Assembly (NCBI RefSeq): GCF_938017775.1 | Contig: NZ_CALIIU010000072.1 | Coordinates: forward strand, 1-41,610 | DNA: 41,610 nucleotides | Source: an uncultured Campylobacter sp. | GTDB lineage: Bacteria > Campylobacterota > Campylobacteria > Campylobacterales > Campylobacteraceae | Reading direction: 5' to 3' | Part shown: positions 9,092 to 18,191 of the stretch, piece by piece | How positions within the stretch are numbered: the first letter of the stretch is position 1 | Layout: each line of letters begins with the position of its first letter | Notes under the pieces: generated by a model | Told to the model about the DNA's origin: nothing | What the model saw: only the letters and a program-made list of their open reading frames with translations | Database searches by the model: none | Program-made: the position numbers and the translations under genes

Positions 9092-10655
9092 GGCGCGCCT
9101 CAAGCCATAAAATGAAATTTTCTACCAAATGAAACGAGCCGAAAACCAAATACTCCTCGTCCGCTCTAAGCTCGCCGCGAAACGGCGAATGTGGAATTTT
9201 AAGCGCGTCAAGCGCACGGGTTATCGCCTCTGCTGCCATTTCGCGATCCGCAACCTCGTAGCTAAAGATCTCCACGCGCTTCACCACGGGTGCTAAAGCT
9301 CGCAGCACCGCGACTACGTCCTTATCGGCAAAAGCGTTGTAAATCAGCACGATCTTTCTGCCCCCGTAGATTTCGGTAATTTCGCGGGCAACTTGCTGTG
9401 CCGCAAGCTCGTTGTGTCCGACATCCACGCGTAAATTTGGCGCCAAAACTTCCATCCTGCCGCGTAAATTTAGAGGCGGCAGCTGCGAAATTTCAAATTT
9501 CAAATTTAAAAATTTCATCGCAGCAAGCGCTAGAGCTAAATTTGAAATTTGAAATTTAGGCAGATTATTGCACGCGCAAAACCATGCAATCTGCGCTTGC
9601 TCGCTCTTGCTTAAAAGCTCTGCTGCAAACCTCAAATGAGTTCCTTTTTGCTCTGCGATCTGCTGCGCGATACGAAGCGGAACCTCGCTCATCTCGTCGC
9701 TTAAAATCGCTTCCTTATCCATCGTAATGAGCTTAGTGTGGGCGATCTGCTCTAGATTTTGTCCTAGCATGCCCAAATGATCGGTGCCGATCGGTGTAAA
9801 AAGCGACAGCGTGCGCCCGAAGCTCGATGTAGCGTCAAACTCGCCGCCCATCCCAGCCTCGATCACGCAGTAATCGCAATCCCTAAAAAGCACTGCCGCC
9901 GCAAGCGTGAGATACTCGAAATACGAGAGGCTATCTTTAAACTCCGCGGGCAAGCTCTCTTGCAAAAACTCATGCGCGAAATCAAGCTCCTCATCCGTAG
10001 CATCGCGACCTAGCGAAATGGGAAGCGAGCTTTGAGCGGATTTAAAATTTGATCCTAACGGAGATTTAAAATTTTGCTCTGGCGAGATTTTTAAATTTTG
10101 CTCAGACGGAGATTTTAGATCTTGAGAATTCCATAAATTTTGTGTAGAAGCAGAATTTTGTGTATCTATGGAATTTTGCGCGATAGAATTCTGCTCGCTA
10201 CAAAAATTTTGCGTGGTGGAATTTTGCAAATTAGAAATAGAAACTTGAGAGGCGGAATTTTCTCTGTTCGCAAAATTTTGCATCTTTACGGAATTTTGTT
10301 TTTCCGTAAAATTTGACGCCGAAGCGGAATTTTGCTCGTTTTTAAAATTTGAAGCGTCGGAATTCAACGCAAAAACGGGGTTTTGCGCGATCCGTCCGCC
10401 TAGATAGATGCGCTCGTTGAGCTTAAAAACGTGCGGGCTAGTGTAGTGCCCGACGTTAAAGCCCGCTGCGGCGATCGCGTTAGCTAAAAACCGCCCGGTG
10501 CTGCCCTTGCCGTTGGTGCCGATGATCTGAATGACATTTTTGAGCGGAATTTTATCTTTAATGGCGGCATATGCCCGCGGAAAGCGCTCGTAGTCGATTT
10601 TTTTGTAATAAATCGGGCGATTTTGCAAAAATTCTTTAATGCTGCGCCCGCTCAA
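9084..10655 (-). CDS. folC: Bifunctional folylpolyglutamate/dihydrofolate synthase with low-complexity insertion
   Basis: Adds glutamate to (dihydro)folates using ATP. It has the Mur-ligase-like P-loop IGTNGKGSTG near residue 45, YTSPHVFKLNERI, the VIEAGMGGEFDATSS motif, TPIGTDHLGMLG, and the C-terminal domain with LRVDVGHNELAA and VLIYNAFADKDV. Expected family length is roughly 400 residues; this one is 523. The excess is a block at about residues 92-217, rich in Asn, Gln and Ser (repeated QNS/QNF units), inserted between ERIYLGGRI and the conserved helix before SYFEYLTLAA. The frame is intact. I chose TTG 10655 because homologues begin close to this point (SIKEFL..R.IYYKKIDY) and AGGGGA precedes it; the frame extends to 10715 inside lptE. 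Confidence 0.88.
   Translation of the reverse strand: MSGRSIKEFLQNRPIYYKKIDYERFPRAYAAIKDKIPLKNVIQIIGTNGKGSTGRFLANAIAAAGFNVGHYTSPHVFKLNERIYLGGRIAQNPVFALNSDASNFKNEQNSASASNFTEKQNSVKMQNFANRENSASQVSISNLQNSTTQNFCSEQNSIAQNSIDTQNSASTQNLWNSQDLKSPSEQNLKISPEQNFKSPLGSNFKSAQSSLPISLGRDATDEELDFAHEFLQESLPAEFKDSLSYFEYLTLAAAVLFRDCDYCVIEAGMGGEFDATSSFGRTLSLFTPIGTDHLGMLGQNLEQIAHTKLITMDKEAILSDEMSEVPLRIAQQIAEQKGTHLRFAAELLSKSEQAQIAWFCACNNLPKFQISNLALALAAMKFLNLKFEISQLPPLNLRGRMEVLAPNLRVDVGHNELAAQQVAREITEIYGGRKIVLIYNAFADKDVVAVLRALAPVVKRVEIFSYEVADREMAAEAITRALDALKIPHSPFRGELRADEEYLVFGSFHLVENFILWLEARRG
10005..10382 (-). repeat. Low-complexity in-frame insertion in folC
   Basis: About 126 codons of irregular short repeats in which AAAATTT(T/C) or AAAATTC alternates with short G+C-rich linkers, read as QNS, QNF, SNFK and EQN. 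It contains none of the FolC motifs, which resume on either side. Confidence 0.8.
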
Positions 10656-11175
10656 GTCTGAATCCCCTAATCGCAAGCGCCGAAATAAACTCGTCAAACG
10701 CCTGCGCGGAGGCATTTTCGATCGCCTTGTAGCGGTCCTTATCGCTAATGATCGAGCTCGTATCGTAGCTATTTTTGACTAAGCGGCTAACTTTAAAATC
10801 GTAATCGCCAACGCAATCCTTGCTGAAAACCTCACCGTTTTTAAGCTTGGTGCTAAAATTTACGATGAGATTTGCGCGGTAGCTAGTGACATAGCCGAAC
10901 TGATCGTATGAAAGCTCGCTAAAGCTTAGGCTTTTTATGCTCGCTACTACAATCGTCTGCGCCGAGTTTTTATCCGCAAGGCTCATTCCTAGGCGCTGGA
11001 CTATACCCTGCCTGATCGCATCTTTGATCGCAACGGTGTTTTGCGGATCGGTCTTGCTCATCATCACATCCACAAATACGCTTCCGCTCATCGTCTCTTT
11101 CGCGATCCTCGAAACGGGCTTGTAGCCGCAGCTGATTAAAAAAATCAAACAAAAAACGGTTAAAACTTTTCTCAT
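10636..11175 (-). CDS. lptE: LptE-like LPS-assembly lipoprotein
   Basis: 179-residue predicted outer-membrane lipoprotein: signal peptide MRKVLTVFCLIFLISCGYKP with lipobox LISC. The mature protein is mostly beta-rich, with VDVMMSKTDPQNTVAIKDAI, a family-like segment near the N-terminus. LptE plugs the LptD barrel for LPS delivery. The assignment rests on the lipobox, size, an LptE-like fold pattern and position between leuS and folC, as I recall for C. jejuni Cj1090c and as seen near leuS in many Gram-negatives. It starts seven bases after leuS stops and overlaps folC by 20 bases. Confidence 0.8.
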   Translation of the reverse strand: MRKVLTVFCLIFLISCGYKPVSRIAKETMSGSVFVDVMMSKTDPQNTVAIKDAIRQGIVQRLGMSLADKNSAQTIVVASIKSLSFSELSYDQFGYVTSYRANLIVNFSTKLKNGEVFSKDCVGDYDFKVSRLVKNSYDTSSIISDKDRYKAIENASAQAFDEFISALAIRGFRLERAQH

Positions 11176-11181
11176 CTTCGC

Positions 11182-13629
11182 CTACTTTATTACCAAATTT
11201 ACAAGCTTGTTTTTGACGTAAATTTCTTTTACGACGCTCTTGCCCTCTAGCCATTTAGCGCAGTTCTGCTTCGCAAGGCTTAAAATTTCGCCCTCGCTTA
11301 AGCTCGCGCCCGCTTCAAACTCAGCGCGCTTTTTGCCGTTAATCGTGACGGCAAGCTTTATCGTATCGCTCTCAAAAACCTCTTCGCAAACTCTCAGCTC
11401 ACCGAAATTCCGCCTCTTAAACAGCTTCTCGCTAAGCTCGGCGCAGATGTGCGGCACGATAGGCTCGAGCAGGTTTAAGATCACGAAATAGCCCTCGGTG
11501 AATACGTCTTTGTTGCTCTGCGCGTTTAGGGCGTTTAGCGCCTCCATACACGCGGCGATTAGAGTATTAAAAGCAAAGCTGCTCTCATAAACCTGCTGTG
11601 ATTTCTTAAGCGCCTCGTAAACTTTGAGGCGGGCGTATTTTTCCTCTTTGTTTAAAGCGGCGTGGTCGATCTGCGGAATTTTATCCGTAGCATAAGCGTT
11701 TTCGGCGCGATCGTAGAGGCGGCTAAGAAATTTATACGCGCCCTCTACCGCGCTGTCGTTCCATTCAAGCTCCTTTTGCGGAGGCGCGGCAAAAAGTATA
11801 AAAAGCCTCGCCGTATCAGCGCCGTAGGTCTCGATGATGTCGTCGGGATCGACGGTATTTCCCTTGCTTTTACTCATCTTCGCGCCGTCTTTTAGCACCA
11901 TGCCCTGGGTTAGCAGTCGCTCAAACGGCTCGCTATCGCGCAGATAGCCTATGTCGCGAAGAGCCTTTTGGAAAAATCTCGCATACAAAAGGTGCAATAT
12001 CGCGTGCTCGATGCCGCCGATATATTGATCGACGTTCATCCAGTAGTTCACGCTTTGCTCGTCAAACGCCCGCTGCCGCCACGTCCGCTCGTCGCTTGCG
12101 TAGCGCGCGAAATACCACGAGCTTTCAAAAAATGTATCGAGCGTGTCGGTCTCACGCATCGCGTTGCCGCCGCATTTAGGGCATTTGCAAAACTTCCAGC
12201 TAGGATGCGCGTCGAGCGGATTGCCCTTGCCGGTGATCTTAATATCCTGCGGAAGCTCTACGGGCAGATTTGAAATTTCCTCGCTTACTAGCCCGCATTT
12301 TGGGCAGTGGATCATCGGGATCGGCGCGCCCCAGTAGCGCTGGCGGCTCACTCCCCAATCGCGCAGTTTAAAATTTACCACGCGACGCCCGAGCCCTAGC
12401 TCTTCAAATTTTGAGATGACGGCGCTTTTTGCCCTCTCGCTATCCATGCCGCTAAATTCCGCGGAATTTATTAAAATTCCAGGCTCGACATAAGCCTTGC
12501 TAGCGTCGTAATCGCCGCTTTTTGGAGCGATGCTTTGAATGATCGGCAGGTTAAATTTCTTCGCAAACTCGAAGTCTCTCTCATCGTGCGCAGGCACCGC
12601 CATAACTGCGCCGCCGCCGTATTCTGCTAGGACGAAATTTGCGGTCCAAACGGGGATTTTTCTGCCGCTTAGCGGATGAAGCACGCTGATTCCGAGGCTC
12701 ACACCGTCTTTATCGCTTGCTTGGCGCTCGCGCGGGCTTTGATTTAAAATTTCTCTCACCTTCGCCGTAGCTTCCACGTCGAGTAAGCCTTCATCCAAAA
12801 GCCTCTTTACAACCTCATGCTCTGGCGCAAGCGCCGCGTAGCTCATACCGTAAATCGTATCGGGGCGCGTCGTAAAAACTTTAAAGCCCTCGATGCCGCC
12901 AAGTTTGGCGCTGCTTTGCTCGTCAAATTTAAAGCTAAATTCCAAACCTTCGCTACGTCCGATCCAGTTTTCCTGCATCGTAAGCACCTGAGCAGGCCAC
13001 TTGCCCTCAAGCTGTTTTAGGCAGTCCAAAAGTTCCTGCGCGTAAGCGGTGATTTTTAGGTAGTAGCCAGGCATTTGCTTTTGCACGACCTCGCTGCCGC
13101 AGCGCCAACACCTGCCCTCCTCGACCTGCTCGTTGGCAAGCACCGTCTGATCGTGCTCGCACCAATTTACCACGGCGCTCTTTCTATATATAAGCCCTTT
13201 TTCAAAAAGTTTGATGAAAAATTCCTGCTCCCAGCGCGTATAAAGCGGATCGGAGGTAGCGAGCATACGACGAGCCGAAAAGCTAAAGCCCAGGCGGTGC
13301 AGCTCGTTTTTCATATAATCGATATTTTCGTAAGTCCAAGTTTTAGGGTGGATGCCGTGTTTGATCGCCGCGTTTTCTGCGGGCATACCGAAGCTGTCAA
13401 AGCCGATCGGCTGAAGCACGTTGTATCCGCGCAGCCTGTAGTATCGGCTCAAAGCGTCGCCGATGCTGTAGTTTCGCACGTGCCCCATGTGGATGCGGCC
13501 GCTTGGGTAGGGAAACATCGAAAGGATATATTTTTTAGGCAGGCTATAATCATCCTTAGGCTCGAAAACTCCCTCTTCGTCCCAAATTTTCTGCCATTTA
13601 AGCTCAATACTTTTACTATCGTAAGGCAT
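11182..13629 (-). CDS. leuS: Leucyl-tRNA synthetase
   Basis: Class I aminoacyl-tRNA synthetase of 815 residues. The HIGH-type motif is FPYPSGRIHMGHVRNYSIGD near residue 45; a zinc-binding-like cysteine pair CWRC lies near 175; the CP1 editing domain contains TTRPDTIYG near 255 and AVPAHDERDFEFA; the KMSKS loop is KMSKSKGNTVDP near 585; an anticodon-binding domain follows. Length is a little below the E. coli enzyme. ATG 13629 is preceded by AGGAGC that incorporates the stop of the upstream DUF6394 gene, so the two are probably co-translated. Confidence 0.98.
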   Translation of the reverse strand: MPYDSKSIELKWQKIWDEEGVFEPKDDYSLPKKYILSMFPYPSGRIHMGHVRNYSIGDALSRYYRLRGYNVLQPIGFDSFGMPAENAAIKHGIHPKTWTYENIDYMKNELHRLGFSFSARRMLATSDPLYTRWEQEFFIKLFEKGLIYRKSAVVNWCEHDQTVLANEQVEEGRCWRCGSEVVQKQMPGYYLKITAYAQELLDCLKQLEGKWPAQVLTMQENWIGRSEGLEFSFKFDEQSSAKLGGIEGFKVFTTRPDTIYGMSYAALAPEHEVVKRLLDEGLLDVEATAKVREILNQSPRERQASDKDGVSLGISVLHPLSGRKIPVWTANFVLAEYGGGAVMAVPAHDERDFEFAKKFNLPIIQSIAPKSGDYDASKAYVEPGILINSAEFSGMDSERAKSAVISKFEELGLGRRVVNFKLRDWGVSRQRYWGAPIPMIHCPKCGLVSEEISNLPVELPQDIKITGKGNPLDAHPSWKFCKCPKCGGNAMRETDTLDTFFESSWYFARYASDERTWRQRAFDEQSVNYWMNVDQYIGGIEHAILHLLYARFFQKALRDIGYLRDSEPFERLLTQGMVLKDGAKMSKSKGNTVDPDDIIETYGADTARLFILFAAPPQKELEWNDSAVEGAYKFLSRLYDRAENAYATDKIPQIDHAALNKEEKYARLKVYEALKKSQQVYESSFAFNTLIAACMEALNALNAQSNKDVFTEGYFVILNLLEPIVPHICAELSEKLFKRRNFGELRVCEEVFESDTIKLAVTINGKKRAEFEAGASLSEGEILSLAKQNCAKWLEGKSVVKEIYVKNKLVNLVIK

Positions 13630-13638
13630 TTTGCGCTC

Positions 13639-13980
13639 CTAGAATTCGTCTTTAGTTTTTGCCGATTCGATCGCTATTAAAATTAGCGAGAAAAAGTTTG
13701 CAAGTAGCGCGCCAATGGCAAGCGAGGTCACGATCGACAGATCCCCCGGCGCTACTACAATCAAAACGAACGCCGGTATGAGATGCAGATCCGCTACGAG
13801 CGAGCTTGCAAAAAGCTCAGCTGCTAGCATATTTCGCACGCCTACCTTCAAAAGCGTCGAGACTGCATTTACGCTGGTTGCTATGAAAAGTAAAATTTCA
13901 TTCTTCTCATACAAAAACCCGCCTATCGTAGTCATACTCATCAGCGCAAAAAATATGTAAATTACCCTTCCCCAGTTCAT
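13639..13980 (-). CDS. Small integral membrane protein, DUF6394 type
   Basis: 113 residues with about four hydrophobic helices (roughly 5-25, 28-45, 63-80, 85-105) and a short charged C-terminus (ESAKTKDEF). It resembles the uncharacterised DUF6394 membrane proteins of Campylobacterota; this is from memory of the family, so moderate. It lies ten bases before leuS and nine bases after secF in the same operon. No catalytic residue pattern is apparent and no function is proposed. Confidence 0.75.
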   Translation of the reverse strand: MNWGRVIYIFFALMSMTTIGGFLYEKNEILLFIATSVNAVSTLLKVGVRNMLAAELFASSLVADLHLIPAFVLIVVAPGDLSIVTSLAIGALLANFFSLILIAIESAKTKDEF

Positions 13981-13989
13981 CTTCTATCC

Positions 13990-14958
13990 TTACACCGTGC
14001 CTTTTTCATACATGGCGCGATTCTTTTCTTTCTCTTTGATACGGCGCTGTTTTTCGGCTAAAAACGCGCGGTACTTTTCAACGTTAAATTTAAACAAAAT
14101 CAGCATTGGAGCAGCTACAAATACGGAGCTGAAAGTTCCTGCTATGACGCCTATTAGCATCACGAAGCTAAAGCCGTGGATCATCTCGCCGCCCCAGACG
14201 AATAAAATCACGATGACGATGAGAGTCGTAAGCGAAGTAAGCAGTGTGCGCGATAGCGTGTGAGAGATCGATTCGTTTATAACCTCATCAAGCTTAATCG
14301 ATTTACTATCTTTTACACCCTCTCGAATTCTATCGAAAACAACGATAGTATCGTTAAGCGAGTAGCCCATTATAGTTAGCAGTGCGGCTAGAATTTCAAG
14401 GTTGAAATCCACGCCAGCTAAAATCATCGCACCTACGGCAACTACGACGTCGTGCAGATCCGATAGTACGGCTGCAATCGCAAATCTCCACTCAAACCGC
14501 AGGGTGATATAAACCAAAATGAGCGCAAACGACACACATACCGCTAAAATTCCGTTTGTGCGAAGCTCTTCGCCGACTTTAGGACCTACGATATCGACCT
14601 TGCGAATGTCGAAGTTTCCGCTGCCTTGCAAAATTTTTTGCGCCGCTAAAGCGGGATTATCACCCAGTTCGCTCGCAGCGCCTGAATATCTAATCGTGAC
14701 CTCTTGATCGCTACCGAATTCCGTAACGTTGATATTGCCTAAATTTGCCGCTTCGAAGCGCTTTCTGATCTCATCAAGCGGTGCTTTGGAGTCGTATTTA
14801 ACCTGAATGAGCGTACCGCCGCTAAAATCGATGCCGTAATTAATGCCCTTAATGAAAAACAGCGCAATAGAGCCTATTATCAAAACAGCAGAAAGCGCAA
14901 AGGTAAAATATCTAAATTTCATAAAATCATAAATTTTGCCCTTATCGAACACTTGCAT
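13990..14958 (-). CDS. secF: Protein translocase subunit SecF
   Basis: 322-residue inner-membrane partner of SecD in proton-driven completion of Sec export. It has a first membrane helix, the GINYGIDFSGGTLIQVKYD motif, a periplasmic domain, then five helices with TLRFEWRFAIAAVLSDLHDVVVA and the SLNDTIVVFDRIRE signature. Full length. Starts 17 bases inside secD, so coupled. Confidence 0.97.
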   Translation of the reverse strand: MQVFDKGKIYDFMKFRYFTFALSAVLIIGSIALFFIKGINYGIDFSGGTLIQVKYDSKAPLDEIRKRFEAANLGNINVTEFGSDQEVTIRYSGAASELGDNPALAAQKILQGSGNFDIRKVDIVGPKVGEELRTNGILAVCVSFALILVYITLRFEWRFAIAAVLSDLHDVVVAVGAMILAGVDFNLEILAALLTIMGYSLNDTIVVFDRIREGVKDSKSIKLDEVINESISHTLSRTLLTSLTTLIVIVILFVWGGEMIHGFSFVMLIGVIAGTFSSVFVAAPMLILFKFNVEKYRAFLAEKQRRIKEKEKNRAMYEKGTV

Positions 14959-16546
14959 TTGCGCCTCCTCTTACTTTATAACCGAGCCAAAGCGCGGTAT
15001 TTTTGCTCTTTTCCATCTTATCCATTACTAACTCAAACATTCCGTGAGTGCCTAAAATAGCCGTTATCATCGACGCTACGATACCGATGCTCATCGTGAC
15101 GGCAAAGCCCTTCACTGGACCCGTGCCGTAAGCATAAAGCGCAGCAGAAGTAATTAGCGTAGTGATATTTGAATCCACGATCGCGCTCATCGCATTTTCA
15201 TAGCCTTTATTTATACTTTGGCGGATCGAAACTCCCGTCCTTAGCACCTCTCTAACGCGTTCATTAATGATGACGTTCGCATCTACCGCCATTCCGATAG
15301 TTAGTACGATTCCAGCCATTCCAGGAAGCGTTAACGTTGCACCAAAAAGCGCCATACAAGCGATCAGAAATAAAATATTGACTACAAGCGCGATGTCGGC
15401 AAAAAGCCCCGCTACGCCATAGTATAAAATCATGAAGATTAAAATCGCAACTGCCGCAAGGCTAAGCGCTGCCATACTTTTATCGATACTATCCTGTCCG
15501 AGGCTAGGACCGATGCTGCGCGTTTCTGAGACTTTGACCGGAGCCAAAAGCGCGCCGCTTCTAAGCGCGATCGCTACGTCATGCGCCTCCTCGACGCTAA
15601 ATCCGCCGCTGATCTGACCGCTGCCGCCGCCGATACGCTCGTTTATGCGCGGCGCGGAATAAACCTTACCGTCAAGCACGATAGCTAGACGTTTGCCGAC
15701 ATTTTTACCGGTAAAATCGCCGAAAATTTGAGCGCCTTGGGAGTTCAGCGTAAAATTTATAACGGGCTGATTGGTGTGCTGATCGAAAGCTACCTTCGCA
15801 TCAACTAACATCGCGCCGTCTAGCACTGGAATTTCGTTTATGAGATACTTGTAATTCGGATTTTTAACGTCCGGGTAGATCACGTCTCCGTAAGCTCTGG
15901 CATCCGCTGCGCTGATAGTCTGCGCGCGGTCTTGGCGCACATCGTCCACCGCCATAAGCTGCAAGTGAGCTGCTTTGGCGATCAGATCTTTGGCGCGTTG
16001 CTCATCCGCTGCACTTTTGACGCCCGGAAGCTCAACCAAAATATAACTCTCGCCCTGCTTTGCTACCGTCGGCTCCGCAAGTCCGAATTGATCTAGGCGG
16101 TTTCGGATAGTCTCGACGGCCTGTTCAATCGCGTATTTTTTAGTCGCTTCGACCTCCTCAGGTGTTAGTGTGACGCGGTATTTTTCGCCAGATTTTTGAA
16201 TGTCTAATCCGCTTGCGGCACTATGCAAAATCGCATCAAATTTAGAAGCCTCGTCCGCGTCTAAAATTTCAAACTCAAACGAATCGCCTTCTAATTTTAG
16301 CCCGTCCATCAGCAGATCATCGCGCTTGGCGGCGTAATTAACGCTAGCGGCGATCGATTTGATCTTTGAAACGACAGCCTCGTCGCTTTGAACTTCCAAA
16401 AGCATATGCAGACCACCTTGTAGATCCAGACCCAAGTTTATCTTGCTTCCCTTTTCGGTCTGAAAGATCGAAGGCGCGGCAAAAATCGCCGAAAAAATTA
16501 CCGCAGCCAAAAAGATCAGTAGGCGGTATGAAATTTTACTGCTCAT
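14942..16546 (-). CDS. secD: Protein translocase subunit SecD
   Basis: 534-residue inner-membrane protein that pulls secreted chains across the membrane with SecF. An N-terminal helix precedes NLGLDLQGGLHMLLEVQ; the large periplasmic region contains IRNRLDQFGLAEPTVAKQG and the head domain ending GRSG-like GGGSGQISGGFS; the C-terminal membrane domain has GMAVDANVIINERVRE and GTGPVKGFAVTMSIGI. Length is normal for epsilonproteobacteria (shorter than E. coli). Overlaps yajC by 11 bases and secF by 17. Confidence 0.97.
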   Translation of the reverse strand: MSSKISYRLLIFLAAVIFSAIFAAPSIFQTEKGSKINLGLDLQGGLHMLLEVQSDEAVVSKIKSIAASVNYAAKRDDLLMDGLKLEGDSFEFEILDADEASKFDAILHSAASGLDIQKSGEKYRVTLTPEEVEATKKYAIEQAVETIRNRLDQFGLAEPTVAKQGESYILVELPGVKSAADEQRAKDLIAKAAHLQLMAVDDVRQDRAQTISAADARAYGDVIYPDVKNPNYKYLINEIPVLDGAMLVDAKVAFDQHTNQPVINFTLNSQGAQIFGDFTGKNVGKRLAIVLDGKVYSAPRINERIGGGSGQISGGFSVEEAHDVAIALRSGALLAPVKVSETRSIGPSLGQDSIDKSMAALSLAAVAILIFMILYYGVAGLFADIALVVNILFLIACMALFGATLTLPGMAGIVLTIGMAVDANVIINERVREVLRTGVSIRQSINKGYENAMSAIVDSNITTLITSAALYAYGTGPVKGFAVTMSIGIVASMITAILGTHGMFELVMDKMEKSKNTALWLGYKVRGGANASVR

Positions 16547-16808
16547 CTAATTTTCTTGCCACAAATTGTTTATCCAGCTCAACCATGACCTCATCGTTAA
16601 GCTTAACTGTGATAAAATCATTGTTTGTTTTCACGACCGTGCATTTTATGCCACCGCTAGTTATGATCTTATCGCCTTTGCCGAGCGCATCGACCATCGC
16701 TTTATGATCCTTGGCCTGCTTTTGCTGCGGTCTGATAATCAAAAAATACATAATCGCAAAGATTACGACGATAGGCAGGATTGATGCAAAGAAGTTTCCT
16801 TGTTCCAT
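16536..16808 (-). CDS. yajC: Sec translocon accessory subunit YajC
   Basis: 90 residues: one N-terminal membrane helix (IVVIFAIMYFLIIRPQQKQ) followed by the typical basic QQKQAKDHKAMVDALGKGDKIITSGGI and a small beta-rich tail. Member of the SecDF-YajC complex. ATG 16808 has AAGGAAAC upstream. It leads the long minus-strand operon. Its 5' end overlaps the 5' end of the divergent lnt gene by about 25 bases if lnt begins at its only good ATG. Confidence 0.95.
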   Translation of the reverse strand: MEQGNFFASILPIVVIFAIMYFLIIRPQQKQAKDHKAMVDALGKGDKIITSGGIKCTVVKTNNDFITVKLNDEVMVELDKQFVARKLDEQ

Positions 16809-18127
16809 GTGTTTCCTTCATTAGAAATTTAAAAAGTAGCTATTTTACATTAAGTTACATAAATAAAGGCTTTGTTCTTGCCCTTGCGCTTTCAAATTTT
16901 ATTTTCGTAGAAATTTTAAGCTCTAAATTTGACGGCTTGGCTGTTTTGGCGGCGGAATTTTTCTCGCCTCTAATTGCGATAGCGGCACTTTTTTATCTGC
17001 TAAAAGCAAGCAAGGCGGAGTGGTTTTGGTGCGGGTTTTTTATCGGCGCGCTGTGGATGCACTGGATCAGCTTCAGCCTGATCTATTTCGATCTTGCATT
17101 TTTGATCCCGATTGAAATTCTTGGAATTTGCCTCGTTTACGCCTTTATTTTCCGCATCTTTGCGATCTTTGACGCGCCGGTTTTGCGCGCTGCGTGCCTT
17201 TTGATTCTAAAATTTATCCATCCTTTCGGCTTTGATTGGCTAAATTTTGAACTGCTGCTAAGCCATGGAATTTTCAGAGCCGATCTTAGCGCGCTGGCTC
17301 TGATTTTAGCGGGGCTTTGCACGGTTTTGTATCTGCGCGGGCGCGGCGCGGCAGCTAAGCTTAACGCCTTAATTTTCGCGGCATTTTTGATCTGCGCGCT
17401 GCAATTCAGCCAAAAAGAGCCCGAGCCGCTACCGATTAAAATTTCACTCGCAAACACCGATATTTCGCAGCATGACATCTGGGCGAAAGATAAAATTTTA
17501 TCCGCCGCGTTGGCAAATTTGGCTCGGATTGATGATGCGATCGCAGAGGGACAAGACGCGATAATCTTGCCCGAGAGCGCCTTTGCGATGCCGCTAAATT
17601 TAGAAAACGTGCTAGTTGAAGCTCTAAAGGAAAAATCGCGCGCAATTACTATCGTAGCGGGCGCGGAAGCGTATGAGAACGGGAAATTTTACAACAGCGC
17701 CTATCTTTTTGCGAACGGGGAAATGAAGCGCTTCGATAAACACATTTTGGTGCCGTTTGGCGAAATGGTGCCGCTGCCAGAATTTGCGCGAAATTTCATC
17801 AACCGCGTGCTACTAGGCGGCGTGACCGATTTTTCGACGGCTAGCGGTTTTAGCGACTACGAGCTTGGCGGGCGAAGCGTAAGAAGCGCCGTTTGCTACG
17901 AGGCTACGCGCGCAGAGCTTTACGAAGGCTCGCCCAAATACGTCGTAGCGATCAGTAATAACGGCTGGTTCGTGCCGAGCTACGAGCCCTATTTGCAGCG
18001 CCTCATAATCCGCTACTACGCGAGCTTGCACGGTACATTGATCTATCACGCCGTAAACGGCAGCGCTAGCGAGATAATCGCTCCGAAAAAGATCTGGATA
18101 AATCGCCTTAAAGATCATCTAAAATAG
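16784..18127 (+). CDS. lnt: Apolipoprotein N-acyltransferase
   Basis: Inner-membrane enzyme adding the third acyl chain to lipoproteins. The N-terminal half has several membrane helices; the C-terminal half is a nitrilase-like domain with the expected catalytic triad: Glu in ILPESAF (about residue 261), Lys in DKHILVPFGEMVPLPE (about 320) and Cys in SAVCYEA (about 371). 447 residues is normal for epsilonproteobacteria. ATG 16784 is the only ATG before the first helix and sits behind AGGA at short spacing; it forces a 25-base divergent overlap with yajC. A non-ATG start further in is possible. C. jejuni also has lnt next to yajC (recollection). Confidence 0.93.
   Translation: MQRSFLVPCVSFIRNLKSSYFTLSYINKGFVLALALSNFIFVEILSSKFDGLAVLAAEFFSPLIAIAALFYLLKASKAEWFWCGFFIGALWMHWISFSLIYFDLAFLIPIEILGICLVYAFIFRIFAIFDAPVLRAACLLILKFIHPFGFDWLNFELLLSHGIFRADLSALALILAGLCTVLYLRGRGAAAKLNALIFAAFLICALQFSQKEPEPLPIKISLANTDISQHDIWAKDKILSAALANLARIDDAIAEGQDAIILPESAFAMPLNLENVLVEALKEKSRAITIVAGAEAYENGKFYNSAYLFANGEMKRFDKHILVPFGEMVPLPEFARNFINRVLLGGVTDFSTASGFSDYELGGRSVRSAVCYEATRAELYEGSPKYVVAISNNGWFVPSYEPYLQRLIIRYYASLHGTLIYHAVNGSASEIIAPKKIWINRLKDHLK
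16842..16847 (-). promoter_or_regulatory. Probable -10 element for the yajC-led operon
   Basis: Minus strand reads TGTAAAATAG about 34 bases before the yajC ATG, a plausible sigma-70 -10 (TAAAAT, preceded by TG). Campylobacter promoters often lack a clear -35. The site lies inside the lnt N-terminal coding region, so it would read antisense to lnt. Confidence 0.4.
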
Positions 18128-18191
18128 CCTAAAAAGTTATTTTTAAACGACTTTTGGGTAATATTTTAAAATTTTATTAGGAGCTAAATTT

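Noticed and set aside
13075..13680. Plus-strand open frame of 201 codons
   Set aside because: Antisense to the leuS 5' half, whose motifs are complete; G+C-rich codon bias opens such frames.
18128..18191. Terminator between lnt and pyrH
   Set aside because: AAAAGT/ACTTTT can pair, but only six A+T-rich base pairs with a large loop; not convincing.
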